A stretch of 64,000 bases of DNA from Agromyces protaetiae (lineage in GTDB: Bacteria; Actinomycetota; Actinomycetes; Actinomycetales; Microbacteriaceae), in contig NZ_CP035491.1 of the NCBI RefSeq assembly GCF_004135405.1, forward strand, positions 3,534,001 through 3,598,000, read 5' to 3'. The notes below the pieces were generated by a model, which saw only the letters and a list, made by a program, of their open reading frames with translations, was not told where the DNA came from and did not search any database. The first letter of the stretch is position 1. Every line of letters begins with the position of its first letter. Made by a program: the position numbers and the translations under genes. Positions 42,364 to 51,384 of the stretch are shown piece after piece.

Positions 42364-43371
42364 TTACGAAGCACTTGGCGCCATTCCGAGTCTGGCAAGG
42401 AGCCAATCCTTCTTCAGATTGTGCGCTTCCCGCCATCTTGCTGATCGGTCAACGACGGTGCGCAACTGCCGATCCACTCGACTCCTATCAAGCTCAACGA
42501 GTATCGAATCTGCCACACCTATCCGCTGAAGGGTCGGCCGAACTTTACCGCAGTACGGGATGGCAACTACCGGCGTCCCCATCGCTGACGCGATGAGGCC
42601 CGGGTGCATCCTTACGCTAAGGACCGCGTCCGCCTCACCAATCAAAGAAACCAAGTCAGTAACGCTTCTTGGTGTTGCGAGTTGGAGATGCCGATATCTA
42701 CGCATGAACGCTAGGTCACCGTCGCCGATCACAAGTCCAACAGCGCGGTCTCCGAGCGAATCAATAAGCTCGTCCGCCAAGCGAATGAACTCTGTCGGAT
42801 CGACCTCGCTCTCACCAGCGTCAGGTCGACGCCCGATGTCCAGCAGGTTGATGAGCACTTTTCCGCGGGCTTCCGGTACCGGCGTTTGATACCGATCAAG
42901 GTAGGGCCAGAGCAATGCAATGGCGTCTGGCATTACCTCTGACTCGATGCCGAGACGGCGAAGTTCCTGCTGAGACTGAACGTCCCTGACGCTGACAGCC
43001 GATCCGGAAAGTGTGTTCCTGAGCAAGCGAGCCCGGCGCCCAGACGCCATTCCGCGCACCTCAACGCTGCTGACCACGCGAACCGGAGCCGATCCCATGT
43101 CGCGCCGCTGCCGTCGCAGCTTACCGAAGATCTCGGGTACCCAAGAGCCGTTGAGATATCCGCCACCGCAAAGTATCGCCGCGTCACCTCGTGATGGCCT
43201 ACCTTCCGGCCGCACACGAATACCAGGGCGCTGAGCGTGTGCGGTCCGAGCCACGTCTACGCTCGCTACACTCACTTCCGAGACGTCAGAGAGTAACTCG
43301 ATATACCCGGCGAGGATCGCCTCATCACCTAGGTTGTTGTAGCCCCAACCTCCGATCAGGTCGACCTTCAA
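42364..43371 (-). CDS. Polysaccharide pyruvyl transferase family protein
   Basis: Protein of 335 residues in the CsaB/WcaK-like family, which adds pyruvate ketals to wall or capsular sugars. VDLIGGWGYNNLGDEAIL is the N-terminal signature, AAILCGGGYLNG carries the Gly motif, and LSVRMHPGLIASAMGTPVVAIPYCGKV is the conserved C-terminal His region. The start is TTG 43371, overlapping the upstream acyltransferase stop (TTGA). Last gene of the minus-strand island operon. Pyruvate donor and sugar acceptor are not inferable. Confidence 0.85.
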   Translation of the reverse strand: MKVDLIGGWGYNNLGDEAILAGYIELLSDVSEVSVASVDVARTAHAQRPGIRVRPEGRPSRGDAAILCGGGYLNGSWVPEIFGKLRRQRRDMGSAPVRVVSSVEVRGMASGRRARLLRNTLSGSAVSVRDVQSQQELRRLGIESEVMPDAIALLWPYLDRYQTPVPEARGKVLINLLDIGRRPDAGESEVDPTEFIRLADELIDSLGDRAVGLVIGDGDLAFMRRYRHLQLATPRSVTDLVSLIGEADAVLSVRMHPGLIASAMGTPVVAIPYCGKVRPTLQRIGVADSILVELDRSRVDRQLRTVVDRSARWREAHNLKKDWLLARLGMAPSAS

Positions 43372-43778
43372 AGCAAACTCCGTCCGTTGAAATCATGTGC
43401 CGCACGTCCGTGGTTCTGCCCATCGGCCAGCAAGAGCGGGTACTCAATAAGTCCGATTGTGTATGTGGATATCCTCGACCGCGAGGGTATGACGACTCCG
43501 CCCTCAACCTCGATTCTCGCTGTGCCATGAAACTGGACACCGGCGCCGACGACGGCCCCGTCGTGGACCTTCACGTTGGTGTTGGCAAAGCGCACCCCTC
43601 TCGAGACGTGCGCTCCCAACGCCACTTCAACTCCTTGGATCGCCCAGACTCGCCGAGCGAGCTTGCCACGCAAGAATCCTCCGGTGGTGGCCGCGACAAG
43701 CAGACGGATCACAGGGCCATTCTTCAGCTTTCGCAAGAAGTGAACGGATGTCGATCTGACATCACTCTTCAGACTCAT
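43368..43778 (-). CDS. Short LbH acyltransferase-like protein
   Basis: Protein of 136 residues. The region VKVHDGAVVGAGVQFHGTA, then IEVEGGVVIPSRSRISTYT reads as left-handed beta-helix repeats. The C-terminal hexapeptide block with its ADDVWIG/GAGSVV pattern, present in the 184-185-residue relatives at 1198 and 12030, is missing. It may be a minimal family member or a truncated one. The TTGA overlap with the next gene suggests the end is natural. Acetylation of the glycan is plausible but unproven. Confidence 0.6.
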   Translation of the reverse strand: MSLKSDVRSTSVHFLRKLKNGPVIRLLVAATTGGFLRGKLARRVWAIQGVEVALGAHVSRGVRFANTNVKVHDGAVVGAGVQFHGTARIEVEGGVVIPSRSRISTYTIGLIEYPLLLADGQNHGRAAHDFNGRSLL

Positions 43779-43818
43779 TCTTGCTTTCCTTTCAAGAAGT
43801 CACGGGCTAGTGGTCTTG

Positions 43819-45078
43819 CTAGAGATGCGGCGCCGCTGCGATCAAGCTGGCGATCACGACCGCAGTAATCGCGACCGCCACCCACGGTCGCCTAAGAAGT
43901 ACAGCTAGGCAAACCCCGGGCAGCAGGTCGAGAGAGATGGAAGCGAGCAAAACGGCAACGAGTGTTGGTCGGCCGAGCGCCAGGAGGGCGAGGAGCGCAA
44001 CTGCGCTAGAAATGTTCAGTGCCAGCGAGAGCAGCGAGATTCGAGGGCTGAGGAAACGCACAGCCACCCGCTTCGTCGTGGCATTGAGCGCTGCCGCAAG
44101 GAACCAAGCAAGAACGAGGATCGACGTCGCGACAAGTTGAGCTATGCCCTCAAATGTTGGGAGCGCAGCCACGACGGTGAGAATCGGGAGTGAGCAACCA
44201 ACTACGACCGCGAGCAGACGCAGGTAGTTGAACGCGACAGCTCCGGTTTGGGACTCGCGGTGAATGAGTCTTGGGACAATCGCGTTGGTTACTACATTCG
44301 TGAGTCCGGACGAGAAACGCCCGACGAGACCGAGAACCGAAAGCGCTGAAGCTGGCAGAGCAGCCGCAACGGTCTGAATCGACAACATCGCCCCATAGCC
44401 GCCCGCCGCCTGAAGGAGAAACCATTCGTGTCGGGCAGCGGGACTTGACGCAGAGAGGTCGCTCCCGTCTCCGGCTGAAATCACTCGTCGCCATAACCCT
44501 CGATTCCTCGCGAGTATCAGGATCAAGTATGCGAGCAACCCAATGAGTTGAGCCGAAACCATGGCGCTCACTTTGACGACTGACGGCGCCCCGAGGGCCC
44601 CCAACAACACCAAACAGGAAAGCACGTTCGATACCAATGTCACACTCGATATCCAGACAGTGTCACCCTCGGCCGAGCGACGGAGCGCAAGGGCCCAGCC
44701 TAGCGACAACATCACACCCAACAACACAAATAGAACGGTGTGCCCGACTAATCCCGAGTATCCACCGGAGAGCCGCCCGAAGAGCACGCTTCCAACTACG
44801 ACTCCGATCGAGGTGAAAATCGGTGTCGCTAAGAGGACGAAGCGAAAGCGGCGGGCCGGCGTAGACGCACTGAGCCACACGGGGTAGGCATACCCAGAAA
44901 GCACAACTTGCGTCGGGAGTTGCGCCCAGCTGATCAGATAGAAGTACGCGTCTGACTCCTTCGTCGCGCCTGAACCGCCGACCAGCAATAAGAGTTGGAT
45001 TAGTCCAAATCCCTGGGTCGCCGCGGCCAGAATTGTTGGAGTGCCCCCCTTGAGAAATCGTTTCAAGAGGTTAACCAT
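43819..45078 (-). CDS. MOP-superfamily flippase (Wzx/MurJ-like)
   Basis: Polytopic membrane protein of 419 residues with about 12-14 helices. It starts MVNLLKRFLKGGTPTILAAA and contains ATKESDAYFYLISWAQLPTQV, resembling the Asp-containing early loop of MurJ/Wzx proteins. It would flip the lipid-linked unit of the second glycan locus. ATG 45078 lies inside the 3' end of the upstream glycosyltransferase (16-bp overlap). It differs clearly from the flippase at 5394, so it was not duplicated from it. Confidence 0.82.
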   Translation of the reverse strand: MVNLLKRFLKGGTPTILAAATQGFGLIQLLLLVGGSGATKESDAYFYLISWAQLPTQVVLSGYAYPVWLSASTPARRFRFVLLATPIFTSIGVVVGSVLFGRLSGGYSGLVGHTVLFVLLGVMLSLGWALALRRSAEGDTVWISSVTLVSNVLSCLVLLGALGAPSVVKVSAMVSAQLIGLLAYLILILARNRGLWRRVISAGDGSDLSASSPAARHEWFLLQAAGGYGAMLSIQTVAAALPASALSVLGLVGRFSSGLTNVVTNAIVPRLIHRESQTGAVAFNYLRLLAVVVGCSLPILTVVAALPTFEGIAQLVATSILVLAWFLAAALNATTKRVAVRFLSPRISLLSLALNISSAVALLALLALGRPTLVAVLLASISLDLLPGVCLAVLLRRPWVAVAITAVVIASLIAAAPHL

Positions 45079-46157
45079 TCGTCGGCATCGAGCCGAGTGT
45101 GCCGTTTCGGCAATTGCGCCAGTATCTCCTCAGCGAGGTCATCCCTTGCCACGGCCGCCTCAATCGCACGCGCAACCTCGTTTCCGCGCGCGGCCGACGA
45201 GACGATCGTGTGACCACTCTCTTTGAGCCAAGATGCAATTCCAGTTTGCTCACTCGCGACGACCCGGCATCCGTGTGCCAACCCCTCGACAATCGGCAGT
45301 CCAATTTGCTCGCGCCAGTAGTCCGCGGGCTGCGAAAGCAGAACCACGCATTCTGCACGGGCGAACTCGAAGTGCACACGTTCTCGCGCCGGGTCATGCA
45401 CGAACTCGACATCGTGGTCACGCGCCCATTCTCGAACCTCCTGTTCGAGTGGCCCCGTACCGACGATCGTCAACGTCGCGTTGGGAAGATCCCCCACGAC
45501 AATCGGCCACGCTTCGAGGAGCTGCCGTATCCCCTTGCGTTGTTCGAGGGAGCCCACAAAGAGCACTGACCCGGGGTTCTTTGCCATCTCAGCCGTATAG
45601 GCGCACGCACACCGCGCAGGTACTTGCGGCACCAAGCGTGTCTCCTTTTGCGCGAGGATTCCGCCTGCGACCTGGAGGTAGGCAACTTTCGCACCCTCGC
45701 TCCCAAATGCAATCCGATCGAACGTAGAGATGAGGTATCGCATCATCAATCTCGCCGTCGCCACCGCGAAACCCGTCCATGGGCGAGGAACCTTCTTCCT
45801 AATGGATGCGAGGAGATCCAGATTGTCGATGGCGTACAGGACTGCACGCTTCCTTTCGCGTGAGAAGCGACGCGCTATGCGAAATGCGGTCGAGTACAAA
45901 CCCAAGGCCGGCCAGATGCGTATCATTGTCGGCTCGTTCAGTTCGAGCACTGAGTATCTGCCTCGCAGAATCAAGAAGGCCGTCCTAAGTACCCCGCGTC
46001 GTTCAGCACCGATCGAATCCGCGCGGTTCTGATCAAAGCTGTAGTTCTGAGTACGGTAGATGAATCTCGAGCCCGACATCGACTCAAGGAGCTCAAAGTG
46101 GGAGGTTCGAGCTTCATCCCAAACCCTGAGGACGCCGCGCCCTGCCCTAGACATCAT
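45063..46157 (-). CDS. GT4-type glycosyltransferase
   Basis: GT-B glycosyltransferase of 364 residues. The donor domain shows GSVLFVGSLEQRKGIRQLLEAW, LTIVGTGPLEQEVREWA and LPIVEGLAHGCRVVASEQTG, the expected GT4 series. The N-terminal acceptor domain is variable. It overlaps neighbours on both sides (4 nt upstream, 16 nt downstream). Codons such as ATA, AGT and TCA are used more than in the flanking genes, in line with import of the island. Confidence 0.85.
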   Translation of the reverse strand: MMSRAGRGVLRVWDEARTSHFELLESMSGSRFIYRTQNYSFDQNRADSIGAERRGVLRTAFLILRGRYSVLELNEPTMIRIWPALGLYSTAFRIARRFSRERKRAVLYAIDNLDLLASIRKKVPRPWTGFAVATARLMMRYLISTFDRIAFGSEGAKVAYLQVAGGILAQKETRLVPQVPARCACAYTAEMAKNPGSVLFVGSLEQRKGIRQLLEAWPIVVGDLPNATLTIVGTGPLEQEVREWARDHDVEFVHDPARERVHFEFARAECVVLLSQPADYWREQIGLPIVEGLAHGCRVVASEQTGIASWLKESGHTIVSSAARGNEVARAIEAAVARDDLAEEILAQLPKRHTRLDADEWLTS

Positions 46158-47179
46158 TGGGGCGCCGCGATTGTGAACTGAGATTCAAGAAGCAACTTCA
46201 GAGCTTTCGCATATCCGCTCATCTCGATCGATCGGGCATCTAGAAGAACCTGCTCCATTGCCGGTGGATCCGACCGAATATGCTCCGCCAGCAGCGCTTC
46301 GTCGGAGTTGCCATCTACGTACACGGTTGGGAGAGCATACGCAAAGCCTCTTGCTCCCTGAACGATCACAGGGGTCCCTAGAGCAAGGGCATCAGCGACT
46401 TCTGTAAGACCGGACAGTCGGTCGGGATCCTTCAGGGGGATCACACACCAACGCGCCCGCACCATAGCGCCGAGGACTTCGGTGTATGTTGCGCCACCTT
46501 GCGTTCGAGTTAGGTTGCCGCGAGAGTATTCCTCCGTCTCACGGCCCGTAAAGATCACGCCGTCCAGCCGCTGCTCGCGAGCAACTTTCCGAAGGAGGGA
46601 ATACTCTCGATTACTCTTCCCCGCAGCCACGAAGTCGAGTTCCCTCATTGCCTCCGCATGCCGAAACCCGTAGACCGGCGAGTCCAGGCTAGGGCCGAAA
46701 GTCAAAATCTCGATTTGGACCGAATCGCCCAACTGGCTCGCAAGCCGCGCCTTGACTGGCTCCGAAAGCACGATAACGACATCTACCGCCTTCATCCACC
46801 AGCGGGTCCAGGCGATCCGGGGGCCGTTATGAGCAACCATCACGATCGGGCGACGAAAGAGCCCCAGGCGTTTGAGTGCCGCCAACCCGACGACGGATTG
46901 CTGATCCGCAGCGTAGATGACATCGCAACGTGCGCGAATCGCGTATAGCTCCTGGAGCGGGTCCCCGAAAATAGGAAGCATGTAGTTTGCGATTCGCCTG
47001 ATCCAGGGTCGCCTCGCAGCTAGTTCAGCGGTGGTCCGAGGAGCCATCTCCCACTCGAAGTCGCCTTGGAGTTCCCAGGTTCCCCAAAGATGCTGAGCGG
47101 GGTATTCCTCGGCCCGAACGCGTCGCAAAGCTTCTCTCGGCGGATAATTGTTCAGGAACAGTACGCGGGCGCGTGTCAC
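46154..47179 (-). CDS. Glycosyltransferase, GT4-like
   Basis: Protein of 341 residues with a two-domain GT-B layout. VMVAHNGPRIAWTRWW in the acceptor domain is followed by VIVLSEPVKARLASQLGD. The donor domain shows FVAAGKSNREYSLLRKVA and LTEVADALALGTPVIVQGARG in place of the classic EX7E. Family placement is less certain than for its neighbours. GTG 47179 overlaps the preceding stop as GTGA. Probably adds one sugar of the repeat unit. Confidence 0.75.
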   Translation of the reverse strand: MTRARVLFLNNYPPREALRRVRAEEYPAQHLWGTWELQGDFEWEMAPRTTAELAARRPWIRRIANYMLPIFGDPLQELYAIRARCDVIYAADQQSVVGLAALKRLGLFRRPIVMVAHNGPRIAWTRWWMKAVDVVIVLSEPVKARLASQLGDSVQIEILTFGPSLDSPVYGFRHAEAMRELDFVAAGKSNREYSLLRKVAREQRLDGVIFTGRETEEYSRGNLTRTQGGATYTEVLGAMVRARWCVIPLKDPDRLSGLTEVADALALGTPVIVQGARGFAYALPTVYVDGNSDEALLAEHIRSDPPAMEQVLLDARSIEMSGYAKALKLLLESQFTIAAPQ

Positions 47180-48048
47180 TCGAACCTCACCTTTCTTCCA
47201 CGAAGACCCGCGACGACACCCTGCACGACGGCTCGCGATTTCAGCGAACGTTTGTCCTCTCGACGGAAGATTCGCGCGATCAAACGGGCAGAAACAAGAG
47301 GTGTCGCGATCAGCGCTCGAGCGCTCCGGAGCTCGCGCGCGAGAATCAGGCGATTCCGAGACTGATAGAAGTAGTAGCCAGCAGAACGGCGCCCAACATC
47401 GGAACTCGACGCACCACCCTCGTCATGGAAAGCTACAGCCGATCTCACCACAAGGAGGCACATTCCGAGACTCTGTGCCCGCAGCGATAGGTCCACGTCT
47501 TCGTAGTAGAGAAAGAGGTCTTCACGAAGGGGAAACAACGCGCGGCGCGCCGCGGGCGAAATCAACATGATACAACCGCTCATGAAGGATGTCTCACGAA
47601 TTGTCGGGAAGTCCGCAGGAACCGCACCGAATCCCAGATGCTCAACCGTGAGAGAACGCAGAAGAACTCGTCCCCCATCGAACCAAATCGTTCCGTCGCC
47701 TGACGAAAGTATCAACGGCGAGGCGACATCCGCGTTCTCTGCATGAGCGAGACTCTGCAGTTCGCCGATGGATTCACTCGCGAACCACGCATCCGGGTTG
47801 ACGACGAGAACATCGTTCTCAGCGCGGGCTCGCGCAACGCCTGCGTTCACCCCAGCCGCGAATCCAACATTGTCTTGCTGAACGAGCAGCGCACCTGCGG
47901 GAAGTGCCCCACGCACAAGTTCGAGTTCGCGCTCAGACGAGAAGTTGTCAACAACAATCAACTCGTGGTCAACGTCGAGGGACCGAATAAGCCTGTCCAG
48001 CAGGCTGCTCGTGCGGAAGTTGACAACGACGACCGAGATTTTGGTCAT
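47176..48048 (-). CDS. GT2 glycosyltransferase, rhamnosyltransferase-like
   Basis: GT-A enzyme of 290 residues. KISVVVVNFRTSSLLDRLI, ELIVVDNFSSERELEL, NVGFAAGVNAGVARA, VLVVNPDAWF (DXD-equivalent) and LFLYYEDVDLSLRA are in the same order as in the gene at 12581, placing it in the WbbL-like rhamnosyltransferase group. It is coupled by 4-nt overlaps to genes on both sides. The acceptor is part of the second glycan. Confidence 0.87.
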   Translation of the reverse strand: MTKISVVVVNFRTSSLLDRLIRSLDVDHELIVVDNFSSERELELVRGALPAGALLVQQDNVGFAAGVNAGVARARAENDVLVVNPDAWFASESIGELQSLAHAENADVASPLILSSGDGTIWFDGGRVLLRSLTVEHLGFGAVPADFPTIRETSFMSGCIMLISPAARRALFPLREDLFLYYEDVDLSLRAQSLGMCLLVVRSAVAFHDEGGASSSDVGRRSAGYYFYQSRNRLILARELRSARALIATPLVSARLIARIFRREDKRSLKSRAVVQGVVAGLRGRKVRFE

Positions 48049-48797
48049 CGCACACCCTCGTATGACGAAGCTGGAGCGCTAGGAGTTCGCACCACAAGCG
48101 CGGGCACGATCACACGCACGAACGTCGGCATGCACTCTACGAAGTACCGACGCCACAGTCTGCGCGGGTTGGCGGAGAGCCTCGCGAACCACTCAAGGCC
48201 GAAGCGTTTCAACCACTCAGGAGCGGCTCGTTGGGCGCCAACGAGCATGTCGACTCCGCCCCCGACCGACATGACAGTACCTACATATCCCGCATCGACC
48301 AACTTCATGGCAATTAGGTCGCCGTACGGCGGAGTCACTGCTACGAGCAAGACATCCACGTCCATGCGCGTTGCATCTTCAGCAATTTGAGTCGCGGACC
48401 ATTCGTCTCGATTCCCGTGCTCGCGAAACACCAAACTCTCGCCAAGGATTCGTTTGAACCGAGCACCAACATCGTGCGACCCGCCCAATAGTCCAACTCG
48501 ATGACCGGCAAGCGCGTTCGAGCCGACCGCCCGGCTGAGCCACTCGGATCCGGTTACGCGTTCGAGATCAAGGCCGCGCGATCTGAACAACTGGACAACC
48601 GGCCACCCATCTGCGGTCACATAGTCCGCGCTCAGCATGGCCGACCAGAAATCATCCGACCGCTCCGCGAGCGCAAGGTGATGCAGGTTGACGGTCTGCA
48701 CACGATGTGGGCCGCCAAGTGGAAGGCTGTCGAGCTGCGCGTTCGATGCGAGAACTTTAGGCAAGAGGCCCTCGGCGAGCTCATGTCTTGACCTCAT
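48045..48797 (-). CDS. WecB/TagA/CpsF family glycosyltransferase
   Basis: GT26 enzyme of 250 residues, usually adding ManNAc(A) or a related sugar to a lipid-linked GlcNAc. VQTVNLHHLALAERSDDFWS, ADYVTADGWPVVQLFRSRG, RVTGSEWL and VGLLGGSHDVGARFK are the family signatures, with LLVAVTPPYGDLIAMKL later. ATG 48797 has GGAGG at 7 nt spacing, so the longer frame to 48962 is rejected. It overlaps the next gene's stop. It probably acts early, after the priming transferase. Confidence 0.88.
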   Translation of the reverse strand: MRSRHELAEGLLPKVLASNAQLDSLPLGGPHRVQTVNLHHLALAERSDDFWSAMLSADYVTADGWPVVQLFRSRGLDLERVTGSEWLSRAVGSNALAGHRVGLLGGSHDVGARFKRILGESLVFREHGNRDEWSATQIAEDATRMDVDVLLVAVTPPYGDLIAMKLVDAGYVGTVMSVGGGVDMLVGAQRAAPEWLKRFGLEWFARLSANPRRLWRRYFVECMPTFVRVIVPALVVRTPSAPASSYEGVR

Positions 48798-49906
48798 TGA
48801 ACAACCTCCGCAACATATTCCGGCAGATCCTGTAGCTCGATGGGTTCGCTGCGAACAACCTCTGGCTTTCGCGGAGAAGGAGAGAAGGATGAGGGTAAGT
48901 GATTGCCGTAGTAACGGATCACCGCCTCTGCAACCTCCGCGGGTGTGTCGGCCCGAGTACACCCGGCCTCGATCCCAGCATCCTGAATCAGGGCTGACGG
49001 CGCGATCACATGAACTCCGTGCTCAAGCGCCTCAAGCAGCTTCACCGAGATACCGGTCGTCGGGCCCATGCGTGGAACGACGACCAAATCAATCGCGGCG
49101 TAGAACTCGTCGAGTTTGTCGAGAGCGCCGAGCGCGCGAACATCGCGTGAAGCCCACCGCTCTGAACCTCTCCCCGCCAACACGAGCGACGGGGAACTGA
49201 TTCCGATGCGTGCGCGAACTGCTGGCATGACCTCTTTAGTGAGCGCTTCGATCGCCTCGGCGTTCGGGGGCCAAGTTGCTTTGCCAACAAAGCCAATGCG
49301 ACGCTGGCTAGCAACCGTTCTCGATTCCGCGCCGGAACTCAATCGAAGCTGTGAAGCTTCAACGCCACCCGAGCGCAGGCGGTCAGAATCCGCCGCAGAC
49401 AACGCAAGCACTCGTGCGGGCCGCCGAAGTAGGTCGAATTCCACTCGTCGCATACGGCGTGCATTCTTGACGAGACTGAACACCCGGGGGTCATGAGCGT
49501 CCGCGATGACGTAGTCGACGTTATGTGCAATGTGGAGAACCGATGCGACACCCAAGTCGCTAAGCATCAGCAACGCGGGCCATTGGCTCGTAACCACGAC
49601 GGAATCACTCTTGAGGAGCGGCACGAGTTCCGCGGCACGGCTATTCCAGTTTGGCGACCAACGGAATTTCGCTGCCTGATATGGCTCGCGACGAAGGATC
49701 ATCCGCAAGAGTGTACGGAAGGCAGACCAACGGCTCCGTCGCACCTCAAGAGGCACGGGGTTCACCGCGTTGTCGTCAACGACAACGAAGACGTCCACTT
49801 CAAATCGTTCCCTCAGGCGCTCAATGATCTGACGGTCGACCCAGGCCGCACCCCCAAGATCACTTCGCTGCGGACTGTAAGTAGTGACGTAGAGTATGCG
49901 CGCCAT
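48794..49906 (-). CDS. GT4-type glycosyltransferase
   Basis: GT-B glycosyltransferase of 370 residues. ILYVTTYSPQRSDLGGAAWV binds the acceptor side, and RIGFVGKATWPPNAEAIEALT, LVLAGRGSERWAS and VPRMGPTTGISVKLLEALEHGV carry the donor-site series with its Glu. The C-terminus is variable. It begins directly at the end of the sugar phosphotransferase gene (stop 49907), so it follows the priming step in the same message. GC content rises sharply to its right. Confidence 0.85.
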   Translation of the reverse strand: MARILYVTTYSPQRSDLGGAAWVDRQIIERLRERFEVDVFVVVDDNAVNPVPLEVRRSRWSAFRTLLRMILRREPYQAAKFRWSPNWNSRAAELVPLLKSDSVVVTSQWPALLMLSDLGVASVLHIAHNVDYVIADAHDPRVFSLVKNARRMRRVEFDLLRRPARVLALSAADSDRLRSGGVEASQLRLSSGAESRTVASQRRIGFVGKATWPPNAEAIEALTKEVMPAVRARIGISSPSLVLAGRGSERWASRDVRALGALDKLDEFYAAIDLVVVPRMGPTTGISVKLLEALEHGVHVIAPSALIQDAGIEAGCTRADTPAEVAEAVIRYYGNHLPSSFSPSPRKPEVVRSEPIELQDLPEYVAEVVQ

Positions 49907-51384
49907 CTAGTACGCTCCCTGGCTTCCGAACACGGCCCGCGCCGTCCGCCACAGAATCACGAGATCCCCCGTGATCGACCAGTTCTCCACGTAGTACAAA
50001 TCGAGTCGCACGGTGTCCTCCCACGACAGGTCCGATCGGCCGCTGACTTGCCAGAGGCCGGTGATGCCGGGCTTCACGAGGAAGCGGCGGTGCACATGTG
50101 TGTCGTACGCCGAGAGTTCGCGCACGAGCGGTGGGCGCGGGCCCACGAGCGACATGTCGCCGCGCAGCACGTTGAAGAGCTGCGGCAGCTCGTCGAGGCT
50201 GAAGCGGCGCATCAGCCGGCCGATCGGCGTCACGCGCGGGTCATCCTTCATCTTGAACATGACCGTGTTGCCGGCGTCGCGCCGCTCGGCCGCGAGCGCC
50301 GCTAGGCGCGCCTCGGCGTCGACGACCATCGACCGGAACTTGAGCATCGCGAACGGCTCTCCGTTGATGCCCACTCGCTCTTGCCTGAAGAGCACGGGTC
50401 CATCGCCCGACATGCGCACCATGACCGCGAGCCCCGCGAGCACGGGCGAGAGCACCACGATAAGCGCAGCCGACCCGACGAGGTCGAAGATGCGCTTCGC
50501 GACGAGCTTGCGGCCCTCGAAACGCGGCGTCTCGACGTGGATGAGCGGCAACCCCGCGACCGGGCGCGTGTGAATGCGCGGACCGCCGATGTCTATGAGG
50601 CTCGGTGCGACGACGAGGTGCTCGGCACCCGGGATGAGCCCCCAGCTGAGCGACTTCACCCGCTCGGGGCCGAGCTCGTCGCTCGACGTGACCACGACCG
50701 TGTCGGCGCCGAGGTCGCGCATTGTCTGCAGGGCGTGCTCGACACCGTCGTACACGGGCACGTTCGAACCCGGCAGACGATCGATCACACCCGCTCCGTG
50801 CACGCACGCACCCACGACGCGGTACCCCGCCTCGGGCACCCGCGCGAGCTGCCGCGCGACCGACGTCGCCGAATCGACCGACCCCACGAGCAGCACACGC
50901 GACGAATACCCGCCGCCGCGACGCATGACGTTGAGCCACTGCCGCCACATCCACCGAGACGCGAGCAGCACGAGCAGCCCCAGGGGAACGCGAGCAGAAT
51001 GTACCCGCGCGCGATGTCGAGCTTCAGCAAGAACGCCACGATCGCGACGACGCCGAACACCCGGATCGTCGCGTCCGCGATCAAGCGGTACTCCTGCGCC
51101 CCCGCACCCAGCACCCGGAACGAACGCGTGTCGAACAACTGCAGCGCGATCATCCACAGCGCGATCACGACGACCGACACGACCGTGTAGCTGAGCTCGA
51201 TGTCGCGCCGCGACCCACTGAACCCCATGACCGACTCGTCGAGTCCGAGCCACGCGAGCTGCGCGCCGAACACGACCCACACGAGCACGAGCAGGTCGGT
51301 CAGCAGCACGCGCGACGCCAACCGCGCCGACCACACGTTCGTGCGCCCGAGATCGAAGCGCATGCCTGCCGCCCTCGCCGTCAC
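49907..51384 (-). pseudogene. Polyprenyl-phosphate sugar phosphotransferase, frameshifted as read
   Basis: Second WbaP/CpsE-type priming enzyme. From GTG 51384 (RBS GGGGGAG, 7-8 nt) the N-terminal membrane part reads to ILLAFP. The frame then shifts, and LGLLVLLASRW plus the whole catalytic domain read in another frame to 49907 (KRIFDLVGSAALIVVL, DELPQLFNVLRGDMSLVGP, WQVSGRSDLSW, ending GAY). One C added to the C4 run at 50978-50981 (minus-strand G4/C4 junction) restores about 492 residues, with FPLGLLVLL matching FPLGVLALF of the paralogue at 22552. The gene is probably functional and miscalled. The GTG overlaps the preceding stop. Confidence 0.8.
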
